DNA of 64,000 nucleotides from an uncultured Spirochaetales bacterium. Lineage in GTDB: Bacteria > Spirochaetota > Spirochaetia > Sphaerochaetales > Sphaerochaetaceae. This document shows positions 52,831 to 61,226 of the stretch, piece by piece; positions within the stretch are counted from its first letter, which is position 1, and each line of letters opens with the position of its first letter. The stretch covers positions 124,001 to 188,000 of the forward strand of contig CASENB010000023.1 in the NCBI GenBank assembly GCA_949289305.1. Direction: 5' to 3'. The position numbers and the translations under genes were made by a program. A model generated the notes under the pieces. It worked only from the letters and a program-made list of their open reading frames with translations, was not told where the DNA came from and did no database searches.

Positions 52831-53514
52831 CTATCTATCTGGATTTATATTTAAAATAATTGAAGTTTCATAGGAATACATGTTCATTAATGCTTCTGCA
52901 TGCACTGCATCCCTATTTTCTATGTGAATGCAGACTTTTCTAAGCATCTCGCTTAGATCGTTCATGTCGTTCGAATAGTTTGAGAGTCCCCAGTTATAAA
53001 AGACCTTAGCAAATCTTTTAGCGACGCTTGAGAAAATCGAATTGTGGCTTGCGCTGAAAATCATGAGATGGAACTCAAGGTGCGCATTTGCAAATTCTTC
53101 TGCGTTTTCTGCTTTGACGATTTTATCTAGCGCGTCATAAAGCTTTCTTATGTCATCATCAGTCCTATGCTGTGCTGCAAGAGCTGCGCATTTGCATTCG
53201 TTAATAATTCTGAATTCCTCAAAGTCCTTTATGAGTTCTTCTGACGGGCTCGATTCTCCAGCGCTCTGCAATATGCTTGTTATCGTCTTTTCGTTTGGTC
53301 TGTCCTTCCAGTTGGAGACGAAAGTGTTGCTTCTCTCCTGCGTCTCTAATAATCCTTCTTCCTCAAGCTCCTTGTATATCGCATTCGCTACGCTTTTGCT
53401 TATTCCTTCTTTTCTTGCAAGCTCTCTCTGGCTTGGCATTTGTGTTCCAATCTCAAGCTCTCCTTTTATAATCATGTTTCTGTACTTTGAGAGTAAAAAA
53501 TTTTTAATTTCCAT
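52831..53514 (-). CDS. GntR family regulator, FCD (FadR-type) subgroup
   Basis: A 227-residue regulator. The N-terminal winged helix has the GntR pattern (GELEIGTQMPSQRELARKEGISKSVANAIYKELEEEGLLETQERSNTFVS). The C-terminal all-helical FCD domain (about 90-220) has candidate metal/effector ligands in HLEFHLMIFSASHN and in the last helices (CIHIENRDAVHAEALM). FCD regulators answer to organic or sugar acids. No catabolic operon is adjacent. An inverted repeat over its own start codon suggests autoregulation. Confidence 0.88.
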   Translation of the reverse strand: MEIKNFLLSKYRNMIIKGELEIGTQMPSQRELARKEGISKSVANAIYKELEEEGLLETQERSNTFVSNWKDRPNEKTITSILQSAGESSPSEELIKDFEEFRIINECKCAALAAQHRTDDDIRKLYDALDKIVKAENAEEFANAHLEFHLMIFSASHNSIFSSVAKRFAKVFYNWGLSNYSNDMNDLSEMLRKVCIHIENRDAVHAEALMNMYSYETSIILNINPDR

Positions 53515-53542
53515 ATCTGGTCTAAATTTTAAAACCAGATAT
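53513..53542. promoter_or_regulatory. Inverted repeat overlapping the GntR start codon
   Basis: ATATCTGGT (53513-53521) and ACCAGATAT (53534-53542) are perfectly complementary with a 12-bp spacer. The left arm includes the start codon of the minus-strand gene (53512-53514). It may be an operator, and in RNA it would hide the start codon. Confidence 0.55.
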
Positions 53543-53598
53543 AACTTTTTTCAAGATTTTTCTTGCAATTTAAATATTTTATGTTATTATAAAATAGG

Positions 53599-53745
53599 TC
53601 AGGGGTCTTAGGAATCCTCCCTATTACTTTTGATTGTTTGCATAAGTTTAAGTCAGACACGTAAGTGTAGTGATTGAGTCTTTTCCTCAATCCTTGTGCC
53701 CATCCCCTTTTCCGCCCTAGAAACACCTCCTCTGGGGCGGTTTTT
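53599..53745 (+). ncRNA. Candidate structured RNA (or leader) before the CDF transporter gene
   Basis: TTGCAA (53563-53568) and TTATAA (53587-53592) precede about 150 bases with several hairpins: ACAC-GTAA-GTGT near 53658-53669 (a GNRA-type loop), GATTGAG...CTCAATC near 53672-53692, and a possible long-range stem AGGGG (53601-53605) with CCCCT near 53704-53708. It ends in a terminator. No good coding frame is found on the plus strand. It could be an independent small RNA such as a 6S-like species, or a metal-sensing leader for the CDF gene 105 bp on; I matched neither consensus. Confidence 0.4.
53712..53745 (+). terminator. Intrinsic terminator of the candidate RNA
   Basis: CCGCCC (53712-53717) pairs with GGGCGG (53735-53740), followed by TTTTT at 53741-53745. 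No protein-coding gene ends before it on this strand. Confidence 0.75.
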
Positions 53746-53779
53746 ATTAGATTTTTCTGGGGGCTTTCATAAGTTTTGA

Positions 53780-53798
53780 CTTTCAGATAGAATGAAAG
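53780..53798. promoter_or_regulatory. Inverted repeat in the CDF gene promoter region
   Basis: CTTTCA-N7-TGAAAG lies 53 bp before the CDF start codon and directly behind a TTGAC element (53776-53780). It has the size of a repressor site. Confidence 0.35.
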
Positions 53799-53850
53799 AG
53801 TAGTAGTATTTTTTAGTATTTAAAGAAATTATTTTATTTTTGTTATTTTT

Positions 53851-54765
53851 ATGAAAAAGAATAAAGAAGAAGTTATTTTAAAAACGGTTACGCTTATTTG
53901 TTTTTCTTTCGGCGTGCTTGGCGTTTTGTTTGCTTATCTTGCGGACTCTAAGAGCATGCTTCTTGACGGGCTCTATTCATTGATTCAGAGCTTATTCATC
54001 CTATCGTCAAGCTTTGTGCTTAAAATCGCTCTCAGAAAGGATGACGAGAGGTATCAGTTCGGATATGGCGCATTTGAGCCGTTTTATATTGCACTCAGGA
54101 CTGTGTCTCTTCTGACTATGAATCTGATATTAGGCTTTAGCGCGATTGAAAGCATTTTCTCTGGAGGCTATAGGACAGAGGCAAGTCTTGGAATCATATT
54201 TACGGCTATTTCCATTTTCGGATGTTTTATTGTTTGGCGCGTTTTGCATTTCAATGCAAAAAAATTCAATTCTCCGATTCTGAAAGCTGAGGCAAGAAGC
54301 TGGATTAACGATGCGCTCTTAAGCGTTGCAGTTCTGATATCTTTCTCTCTAATGGAGATTCTGGACTATGTGGGGCTAAGCGCTGTTGCAAACTACATCG
54401 ATCCGATAATAACTGTGGCTTTCGTACTTTCTCTTGCCCCGCCGCTTTTGAAGCAGCTTATAACAAGCATCAGGGAACTCTTGTCATGCGCTCCTAATCA
54501 AGATATTCAGCAAAGTCTTGACGATGTTCTTGAAGTGTACAAGAACAAATATGGTTTCAAGAGATATATGGCGTACTCGTCAAAGCAGGGTAGGATACTC
54601 CTTTCGACGATCCATATCTTTTTGAACGAAGAAAAGAGCGTGAAGGAGCTTGATGCCATACGCAAGGAAATCATGATTGCCATAAAAAAAGTATGGCAGT
54701 ATTCGGATATCGACATAGTCTTTTCAATCGATCCAAGCTGGGTCAAGTATTCCGTGCCGATTTGA
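53851..54765 (+). CDS. Cation diffusion facilitator (CDF) family transporter
   Basis: A 304-residue transporter with six predicted helices (about 10-200) and a C-terminal cytoplasmic domain, of the family that exports Zn2+, Co2+, Fe2+ or Mn2+. The usual metal site is altered: helix 2 reads LLDGLYSLIQS, with one Asp but no second Asp/His, and helix 5 reads AEARSWINDALLS, with Ser in place of the typical His but the Asp kept. The substrate may therefore differ from zinc, or transport may be lost. No Shine-Dalgarno sequence is visible. The end overlaps the DUF4186 gene by 23 bp. Confidence 0.85.
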   Translation: MKKNKEEVILKTVTLICFSFGVLGVLFAYLADSKSMLLDGLYSLIQSLFILSSSFVLKIALRKDDERYQFGYGAFEPFYIALRTVSLLTMNLILGFSAIESIFSGGYRTEASLGIIFTAISIFGCFIVWRVLHFNAKKFNSPILKAEARSWINDALLSVAVLISFSLMEILDYVGLSAVANYIDPIITVAFVLSLAPPLLKQLITSIRELLSCAPNQDIQQSLDDVLEVYKNKYGFKRYMAYSSKQGRILLSTIHIFLNEEKSVKELDAIRKEIMIAIKKVWQYSDIDIVFSIDPSWVKYSVPI

Positions 54766-55117
54766 TCTCATCTTCTATGTAGCTCATGATGATGTAGATA
54801 GCATATTCTATTTCATCCTCGCTCATCGGCCTGTTCTTCTCTATGCCGTGCCACTTTTGCGTGCACGATCTGCAGCAGAACGCAGTCGCATGCTCTGCGA
54901 TGAATACCGGATGGCCTTTGTAAGGCGTCTGTTTTCCATCGTTGTTAGGATTTTCAGGCGCAAGACGCATGCGTATGAAAGACTCTGCGTGATCTCTTAT
55001 CGTCTTGAGCCCTTTTTGTTCTACATAGATTACGTCCTTTTCTTTCAGATGAAATGAGGATCTGAATTTTGATCTGCTCAGCTTCTCTTTCAATTCAGGC
55101 CAGCTTCGTTTAATCAT
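54743..55117 (-). CDS. DUF4186 family protein
   Basis: A 124-residue protein with the DUF4186 signature, HPVFIAEHATAFCCRSCTQKWHGI, in which His and four Cys/His residues probably bind zinc, giving an HNH- or treble-clef-like core. The start WPELKEKLSRSKFRSSFHL is also typical. Function is not known; the family often occurs as a single gene. It converges with the CDF gene. Confidence 0.85.
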   Translation of the reverse strand: MIKRSWPELKEKLSRSKFRSSFHLKEKDVIYVEQKGLKTIRDHAESFIRMRLAPENPNNDGKQTPYKGHPVFIAEHATAFCCRSCTQKWHGIEKNRPMSEDEIEYAIYIIMSYIEDEIKSARNT

Positions 55118-55167
55118 AGTTTCATTTTAGTCTTGATAACCTGCTTTTAAAAGAAGAGAATAGGGCT

Positions 55168-55557
55168 ATGCAGAGCATAAATAAAGAACTTGCCGGTATA
55201 GTCGTGAAAGGTAAGGGCAATGGACGAAAGCTAGGATTCAGAACGGCAAACATCATCCCTGACTGCGCTTTTGATGGCTATTTAGGCGTTTATGCAAGCT
55301 ATGTCTATGTTTGCGGGAAAAATTTTATCGGAATAACCAACATAGGACCTCGTCCAAGCATAGACAGCGACAATAGCATAACTGTTGAGACCCATATAAT
55401 CGATTTTGACTCTGATATATATTCAACCGAGATAAGAGTAGTTTTAATGTACTACTTGAGAAGTACTAAGCGCTTCGAGAACATAGGTGATTTGATAAGG
55501 CAGCTTGACTGTGATAAGAAAGCTGCCTTGAATCTTTTAAATTCCTCTTCCAGATAG
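55168..55557 (+). CDS. Stand-alone riboflavin kinase domain (RibF C-terminal half)
   Basis: A 129-residue protein matching only the flavokinase barrel that makes FMN from riboflavin. Motifs: VVKGKGNGRKLGFRTANI (the usual GRxLGFPTAN, with Pro replaced by Arg), GVYASYV, TNIGPRPSID and VETHIIDFDSDIY with the catalytic Glu. The N-terminal FAD synthetase half of bacterial RibF is missing. It may be a monofunctional kinase, or a partial duplicate if a full RibF exists elsewhere. It overlaps the convergent malQ by 21 bp. Confidence 0.82.
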   Translation: MQSINKELAGIVVKGKGNGRKLGFRTANIIPDCAFDGYLGVYASYVYVCGKNFIGITNIGPRPSIDSDNSITVETHIIDFDSDIYSTEIRVVLMYYLRSTKRFENIGDLIRQLDCDKKAALNLLNSSSR

Positions 55558-57048
55558 CTCGTTGAGCCTTTTAAAACGCTTTATTACATCGTCTGTGAAA
55601 GACTCGTCCGACATCCTCCAAGACCAGTTCTTATCGTTGCATGTGGATGGGAAGTTCATTCTTGCGCTTTCATCCAAATCTAGGATATCCTGCATGGGAA
55701 GGATCGCATAGTCCGCATTGCTAAGCATGACGGCCCTGCATAGGCAGTAGGTGAATTTCTTTTCGCACGTATCCAGATATTCAAGCACATACTTTTTTTC
55801 GTCCTCTGAAAGCCCGTTAAACCAACCTCTGCTCGTATTGTTGTCGTGCGTCCCCGTGTAGGCGACGAAAGGCCTTGTATAGTTGTGTGGAAGAAAGTCG
55901 TCCTTTCCATTAATATTTCCGTCTTTTGGAAGAAATCCGTCATGCGATATCTTCATTCCAGGAAAATGGTTGTCATCCCTCAGCTTCTCAACGCTCTCAG
56001 TCAAAAGGCCAAGATCTTCGGCGATTATGTTAAGCTCTCCAAGCTCTTCCTTTAAAGCCTTAAAAAGCTTTTCTCCAGGGCTTTTCACCCATACTCCGTT
56101 TGATGCGTCATTTGCATTCGCATCAATTTCATAGTATGCGTCAAAGCCTCTGAAATGATCTATTCTCAATATGTCTACGGCCTCCAGCGTCCTTTTTATC
56201 CTCTCTTTCCACCACGAGAAATCGTCTTTTTCGTGTATTTGCCAGTCGTATACGGGATTGCCCCAGAGCTGGCCTGTTGGTGAGAAGTTGTCTGGCGGCA
56301 CTCCAGATACTTTGTTAAATGATCCGCTAGAGTCCCTTTTAAAGAGATACGGTCTGCTCCATGTGTCTGCGCTGTCCCTTCCTACGAATATCGGAATGTC
56401 TCCTATGATCTTCACTCCGATTGAATTCGCATAGTTCTTCAGTCCCTTATATTCCCTTTCGAATATGAATTGAAGAGCCTCATAGCACTCTATCTCTTCT
56501 TTATTTTTTTCCTCAAGATCTTTTAGTGCGTTCTCATCCCTGTCCTTGTATTCTTTTGACCAGAGCATCCATCTTGCATCTTTTGCCTTATCATATAGAA
56601 AAGAGAACAGCGCATAGTCCTTCAACCAGTATTTCTCCCTCGCTTTGAACTCTTCAAAATCGCCATTTTTCCCTTCCTTTCTTAGAAATTCTTTCGCAGC
56701 TTTCTTTAAAAGAGGCATTTTTATCGCAATTAAATGGTTGAAATCGACTTTGTCCCTATTTAAATGAGTAAGCGTTTCGATATCGTCTTTTCTGACATAG
56801 CCCCTCTTATAGAGATCTTCAGGACTTATTAGAAGTTCGTTGAAAGCGAAACTGCTTTTTGGTGAGTAGGGGGAGTTTCCAAATCCCGTAGGCCCAAGTG
56901 GGAGTATCTGCCATAGATCAAAACCGCTCTCTTTCAATTTATCTAAAAAGGTATATGCATCGCTACCAAGATCTCCGATTCCGTATTTAGATGGAAGACT
57001 TGTTATGTGCATCAGTATTCCGCTATGTCTTTTGTACTTTATGTCCAT
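55537..57048 (-). CDS. malQ: 4-alpha-glucanotransferase (amylomaltase)
   Basis: A 503-residue GH77 enzyme that transfers maltosyl and longer units between maltodextrins, freeing glucose. The start HSGILMHITSLPSKYGIGDLG is typical. The nucleophile Asp lies in DILRIDHFRGFD, the acid/base Glu in NIIAEDLGLL and the third carboxylate in YTGTHDNNTSRGW. It is the last gene of the maltodextrin operon, 2 bp behind the LacI gene. Confidence 0.96.
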   Translation of the reverse strand: MDIKYKRHSGILMHITSLPSKYGIGDLGSDAYTFLDKLKESGFDLWQILPLGPTGFGNSPYSPKSSFAFNELLISPEDLYKRGYVRKDDIETLTHLNRDKVDFNHLIAIKMPLLKKAAKEFLRKEGKNGDFEEFKAREKYWLKDYALFSFLYDKAKDARWMLWSKEYKDRDENALKDLEEKNKEEIECYEALQFIFEREYKGLKNYANSIGVKIIGDIPIFVGRDSADTWSRPYLFKRDSSGSFNKVSGVPPDNFSPTGQLWGNPVYDWQIHEKDDFSWWKERIKRTLEAVDILRIDHFRGFDAYYEIDANANDASNGVWVKSPGEKLFKALKEELGELNIIAEDLGLLTESVEKLRDDNHFPGMKISHDGFLPKDGNINGKDDFLPHNYTRPFVAYTGTHDNNTSRGWFNGLSEDEKKYVLEYLDTCEKKFTYCLCRAVMLSNADYAILPMQDILDLDESARMNFPSTCNDKNWSWRMSDESFTDDVIKRFKRLNELSGRGI

Positions 57049-57050
57049 AA

Positions 57051-58088
57051 TTAAACTCTCAAATCTTTTACGCTTTCACCTTCATATAGGCTGTAATCCA
57101 CGTATAAAAGTTTTTCTTGTTGTTCATCATCGTCATCCATTGACGAGAATAGAAGCGAACAGGCATTAACACCTTTCTGGTGTGCCGGTTGTACTATTGT
57201 TGTTAAGTTTATGCCATATAGTCCTGACATTAGGCCATCAAAACCGATAATGCTCAGATCTTCTGGAACTTTAAGATTCATCTCTCGAGCTCTTTTCAGA
57301 ATGCCGAACGAGACTGCATCGGACATTGAGACTATCGCAGTCGCCTTATATTCTTCATATGCAGATTCAAATGCTTGGTAGCCATCGTCTACAGATGGCG
57401 GGGTAGAGACTATATGGCAGTCGGCTAAAGAAAGAGAGCTCTCTTTTAGCGCTCTTTCATAGCCTTTAAGACGTTTTGATCCGGTTGAATCGTTATCTAT
57501 CTTGTCATCTTTATCGTAATCATCCCTGCCAAGGGCCATGATAATAATCTTTTTATGTCCTTTGGAAAGAACGTATTTCATCTGTTCATATGCGGCTTTC
57601 TCATCATCTATGTTAATAGAGTTGACTCTGTCGCTCTTTCTTCCGTCTATTGAGCAGATGGGAATATGCCGCCTTCTGAGCGTTTCCTTGATATCGCCAT
57701 CTATTTTGATTCCCATTGAGATAATCCCGTCTACGGCGGCCATGCTTATTGCGTCTGCGACAGAGGATTTTAGAGGAGGAATGAGATTAACGCTATAGCC
57801 TCTTTTTTCTGCCTCCGCAGCAATCCCTTTTAGAACTTCGATAGTGTATGGGTTGCTGAGGCTTATCTCGATGTTCTGCGGAAGGAGAAAGCCTATTATG
57901 TAGTTCTTCCCCATGCTAAGGCGTTTCGCTGCAGGATTCGGCAGGTACTCTAGTTCCCTTGCTTTTTCCATTATCCTCTCGTAAGTCTCGCTTTTAATCT
58001 TCGATGGATCGTTGAAAGCGAATGAGACAGTAGCCTTGCTGATTCCTAAAGATGTGGCTATATCTTTCATTGTAACGCCTTTTGACAT
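57051..58088 (-). CDS. LacI family repressor of the maltodextrin operon
   Basis: A 345-residue regulator. The N-terminal HTH is TMKDIATSLGISKATVSFAFNDPSKIKSETYERI, followed by the hinge helix NPAAKRLSMG and a sugar-binding core (GIISMGIKIDGD, NSINIDDEKAAYEQMKYVLSKGHKKI, LSIIGFDGLMSG). It lies in the operon between the permease gene and malQ. Two AACCGGTT half-palindromes at the operon promoter are the natural targets, so the repressor would regulate its own synthesis and be released by maltose or maltodextrin. Confidence 0.93.
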   Translation of the reverse strand: MSKGVTMKDIATSLGISKATVSFAFNDPSKIKSETYERIMEKARELEYLPNPAAKRLSMGKNYIIGFLLPQNIEISLSNPYTIEVLKGIAAEAEKRGYSVNLIPPLKSSVADAISMAAVDGIISMGIKIDGDIKETLRRRHIPICSIDGRKSDRVNSINIDDEKAAYEQMKYVLSKGHKKIIIMALGRDDYDKDDKIDNDSTGSKRLKGYERALKESSLSLADCHIVSTPPSVDDGYQAFESAYEEYKATAIVSMSDAVSFGILKRAREMNLKVPEDLSIIGFDGLMSGLYGINLTTIVQPAHQKGVNACSLLFSSMDDDDEQQEKLLYVDYSLYEGESVKDLRV

Positions 58089-58091
58089 AAT

Positions 58092-58925
58092 TTAACCCTT
58101 TACCGCTCCTGCTAGAACGCCTTTGATGATATGTTTCTGACAGATAAGATAGAATACGATTACCGGAATCATTGCAAGCACCAGCATCGCCATCATAGCG
58201 CCCATGTCTACGGAACCGTAGCCGCCTCTTAAATACTGTATTGCAACAGGAATCGTCCTATAATTCGTTCCGATTGTCAAATATGGCATCAGATAGTCGT
58301 TCCATACCCACATCGTATTTAAAATCGCAATGGTGACGGCTGTGCTTTTTAACATCGGCAACACTACGGAAAAGAATGTCCTTACAGGGCTTGCACCGTC
58401 TATCATGGCAGCCTCTTCTAAGGCTAGAGGAATGCTTTTAATGAATCCAGAGAACATAAATGATGCCATTCCTGCGCCGAAACCGACATAAAGCACTATG
58501 ATTCCTACAGGGTTGTCAAGGTGCAGCATATTGGCGATCTTGCTCATTGTAAACATTACCATCTGAAATGGCACGATCATAGAGAATACTAGAGCGTAAT
58601 AAATTATGTTCGTCAGCGTTCCCTTAACTCTCGTTATATACCAAGCGAGCATGCTTGTAAAAAGCAAAATGAACAAGACAGATGCGACCGTAATCCATAC
58701 TGAGTATCCGAAAGCAGAGAAGAAGCCGGTCTTTGAAAGCCCCTCTGTATAGTTAATAAGTCCTACAAACGAATCCCCTTTCGGAATTGAGAACGGTTCA
58801 GAATTTATAAACAGCCTTCCTTTAAAAGAGTTGATGAAAACGATCACGATAGGAAGGATTACGAAGGCTGCAAAGCAGATCATCAATATAAAAAGAATTG
58901 TATTTAGAATAGATTTCCTTTTCAT
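58092..58925 (-). CDS. ABC maltodextrin permease, MalG-like
   Basis: A 277-residue permease with six helices and the EAA loop EEAAMIDGASPVRTFFSVVLPM. The end CQKHIIKGVLAGAVKG is characteristic of MalG-type permeases. It overlaps the preceding permease gene by one base and precedes lacI by 3 bp. Confidence 0.92.
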   Translation of the reverse strand: MKRKSILNTILFILMICFAAFVILPIVIVFINSFKGRLFINSEPFSIPKGDSFVGLINYTEGLSKTGFFSAFGYSVWITVASVLFILLFTSMLAWYITRVKGTLTNIIYYALVFSMIVPFQMVMFTMSKIANMLHLDNPVGIIVLYVGFGAGMASFMFSGFIKSIPLALEEAAMIDGASPVRTFFSVVLPMLKSTAVTIAILNTMWVWNDYLMPYLTIGTNYRTIPVAIQYLRGGYGSVDMGAMMAMLVLAMIPVIVFYLICQKHIIKGVLAGAVKG

Positions 58926-59770
58926 TAGTTTTCATACTCCTTCTTTCTTGTCGTATAGAGCTGAAGCAGTGCGATCATTGCGACAAGTATTGTAAAGATT
59001 ACAGCTTTCGCCTGTCCGACCCCTTCAAATCCGATTCTCGAGTAGAACGTATTGAATATGTTGAGCGCGAGCATCTCCGTCTGGTGGTTCGGGTTTCCTG
59101 CAGTAAGAGCTAGGTTCTGATCGTACAGCTTGAATCCGTTTGTCGTCGTTAAAAACAGACAGATCGTTATCGACGGCATTACTGCAGGAATTATTATCTT
59201 TCTGAGTTTCGTCCAATAGTTTGCGCCGTCTATCTCCGATGCTTCAAGCATCTCATCTGGAATATTCTGTATAGCTGCGATATAGATTACCATCATATAT
59301 CCTACGTTCTGCCAGTTCATTAGAACGACAAGGCCCCAGAAGCCGTATGTCGCATCCACGGCGATCGTCTTTTCAAAGTAAGAAAGGACTCCGTTTATAA
59401 TGACTTGCCAGATCCAGCCTAAAACGATTCCTCCGATTAAGTTAGGCATGAAGAAAATCGTTCTGAATACGTTCGTTCCCCTCATGTTTCTTGTCAACAC
59501 AAGAGCTAGGGCGAATGCGATTATGTTTATAGTGATAACGCTGACAATTGCGAATGCGAGAGTGAATAAGAACGCATGAGTGAAGTAGCCGTCTACAGTA
59601 AAAGCCCTTACGTAGTTCTTAAAGCCTACGAAAGTCGCATCGGTTATCGTTGTAAACTCGCAAAATGATAATACGAATCCCCATACAAACGGCACTACGA
59701 AGCTGATTGTAAAACAGATTAGGGCTGGAAGCGCGAATAGGGGAAAGTACTTTTTCAATGCTTTTTCCAT
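58925..59770 (-). CDS. ABC maltodextrin permease, MalF-like
   Basis: A 281-residue permease with six helices. The Met at 59770 (MEKALKKYFPLFALPAL) is chosen because TGAGG stands just before it and a longer frame would run through the terminator. The EAA-type loop is LEASEIDGANYWTKLRKIIIPAVMP. It is shorter than enteric MalF and lacks its large periplasmic loop, as in Gram-positive-type importers. No ATPase gene lies in the operon. Confidence 0.9.
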   Translation of the reverse strand: MEKALKKYFPLFALPALICFTISFVVPFVWGFVLSFCEFTTITDATFVGFKNYVRAFTVDGYFTHAFLFTLAFAIVSVITINIIAFALALVLTRNMRGTNVFRTIFFMPNLIGGIVLGWIWQVIINGVLSYFEKTIAVDATYGFWGLVVLMNWQNVGYMMVIYIAAIQNIPDEMLEASEIDGANYWTKLRKIIIPAVMPSITICLFLTTTNGFKLYDQNLALTAGNPNHQTEMLALNIFNTFYSRIGFEGVGQAKAVIFTILVAMIALLQLYTTRKKEYEN

Positions 59771-59781
59771 AAGAACCTCAT

Positions 59782-59808
59782 AAAAAAGGCCGTCTAAAAA
59801 CGACGGCC
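59782..59808 (-). terminator. Terminator between the binding-protein and permease genes
   Basis: On the minus strand GGCCGTC-N7-GACGGCC (plus arms 59788-59794 and 59802-59808) is followed by six T (plus A at 59782-59787). It lies after the binding-protein stop (59818) and just before the Shine-Dalgarno sequence of the MalF-like gene. Read-through would set the permease level well below that of the binding protein. Confidence 0.8.
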
Positions 59809-59817
59809 CAATTAATA

Positions 59818-61146
59818 TTACCTTCCGGCAATCTCCGCTTCGGTCGTCCAAGAATCCTGACAGATCTTAACTACGTCTTCCCATGGCATCGTGCCGTTTA
59901 TATAGGACAGCAGCGCGCCTCCGAAGTCGCTCTTCCACTGCTCTGAAGGAATTCCCTGGAATACCCATGGAACAGAGCTGATTCCTTCCATGTTCATCCA
60001 TCTGTTTACTTCTCTTGCAAGAGGATCGTCTGGAAGTTCATCTACAGAGAATGAATTGAACGGCGTTATGAACATAAGACTCTCTTTTACGATCTTTTTT
60101 CCAGTCTCGCTGGAGAACAGCCATGTAAGGAACGCATCTGCATTAGCCTGAGCCTCTGCGCTTGCATTCTTGTTTATGGCAAGATAGTTTTCCGTTCCAA
60201 CGCAGATTCCGTATGACTCTTCGTCTTCAAATCCCATATATAGAGGAAGGAACTTTATGTCTTCAGCAGCTACTGTGTTTCCGCTCTCTCCGAGAATCTG
60301 AGCTGCCGCCCAGTTTCCGTTCTGAACCATCGCGCACTGTCCGAGTGCGAATTCAGCCATGCTTTCTGAGTCGGTTCTTGCGCTTACAAGGCCCTTAGCC
60401 GTCGTTGAATTATCGAGATAAAGATCCCACAGCGCCTTATAATTCTCGTTATAAGTGAAGTCGAATGTCTTGGCTTCTGTTGCGGTTAGCACATCTCCCA
60501 TCTCCTTCCATAGAGGCATATTGAAAAGGTGTGTCTGCCATCTCCAGTCTGTGCCGCTTGCCATTGAAGTAGAGGCAAATACGCCCTGGATTCCAAGTTC
60601 TTCAAGATGTTTTGACATATCCTCTACGACTGCTTTAAGAGTCTCGAAATTTCTGATCTCATCAGCGTTGTTGATATCCACTGCCTTATCTGGAAGTGCG
60701 AAATACTTTCTCATTATCGCATCGTTGTATATGATTCCGTATCCCTCTACAGCATATGGAACTGCGATAACTAAGCCCGCATCGTTTCTTATCGCCATGC
60801 TCTTATCTGCTAGAAGACCGTAGAATGATGTGTCGTCCAGCGATGCCATGTCGTTTAAAAATGCCTGCGCACCTACAGGTCCGTTGACCTGGAAAATTAC
60901 AGGAGGATTGCTCTTCGCCATCTCAGATCTTAGCGTCGTCTGATACTGGTTGGATGCCGCCGTTACGACTCTGAGCTTGATTCCTGTTTCCTCTTCAAAT
61001 GCAGGAGCTACGATGTCTGTGTAAACTGTAGCGATTTCTGGTTTGAAGTTGAGGAAATACACTTCGTTCGCACTCTCTTGGCTTCCGCCTGCAAAGGCTG
61101 AAAAAAGACAAAGAGAAATAAGAAGTACAGATAATGCTTTTTTCAT
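59818..61146 (-). CDS. Extracellular maltodextrin-type solute-binding protein
   Basis: A 442-residue family 1 binding protein. The signal peptide MKKALSVLLISLCLFSAFA is followed by GGSQESANE, again with no lipobox Cys, so a soluble periplasmic protein is expected. The mature fold has VYFLNFKPEIATVYTDIVAPAFEEETGIKL and WRWQTHLFNMP. As the first gene after the promoter and before a terminator it should be the most abundant product. Neighbouring malQ suggests maltose or maltodextrin as ligand. Confidence 0.9.
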   Translation of the reverse strand: MKKALSVLLISLCLFSAFAGGSQESANEVYFLNFKPEIATVYTDIVAPAFEEETGIKLRVVTAASNQYQTTLRSEMAKSNPPVIFQVNGPVGAQAFLNDMASLDDTSFYGLLADKSMAIRNDAGLVIAVPYAVEGYGIIYNDAIMRKYFALPDKAVDINNADEIRNFETLKAVVEDMSKHLEELGIQGVFASTSMASGTDWRWQTHLFNMPLWKEMGDVLTATEAKTFDFTYNENYKALWDLYLDNSTTAKGLVSARTDSESMAEFALGQCAMVQNGNWAAAQILGESGNTVAAEDIKFLPLYMGFEDEESYGICVGTENYLAINKNASAEAQANADAFLTWLFSSETGKKIVKESLMFITPFNSFSVDELPDDPLAREVNRWMNMEGISSVPWVFQGIPSEQWKSDFGGALLSYINGTMPWEDVVKICQDSWTTEAEIAGR

Positions 61147-61158
61147 GTTTATCTCCTT

Positions 61159-61217
61159 TTTAACCGGTTTAATTACCTTTATGATTAAATGCTAAACCGG
61201 TTAAATTGGACCGTCAA
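61159..61217 (-). promoter_or_regulatory. Promoter and twin LacI operators of the maltodextrin operon
   Basis: On the minus strand TTGACG (plus 61212-61217) and TAGCAT (plus 61189-61194) are 17 bp apart. AACCGGTT occurs twice, centred at about 61065.5+100 (61162-61169) and at 61195-61202. The upper one lies between -35 and -10, the lower one about 20 bp into the transcript. The centres are 33 bp apart, three helical turns, suited to joint binding of a LacI-type repressor. Confidence 0.75.
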
Positions 61218-61226
61218 GGAAAACTT

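Noticed and set aside
53529..53726. 65-codon minus-strand frame before the GntR gene
   Set aside because: It crosses the promoter and the structured RNA region and has no family-like sequence; the hairpins and terminator on the other strand explain the region better.
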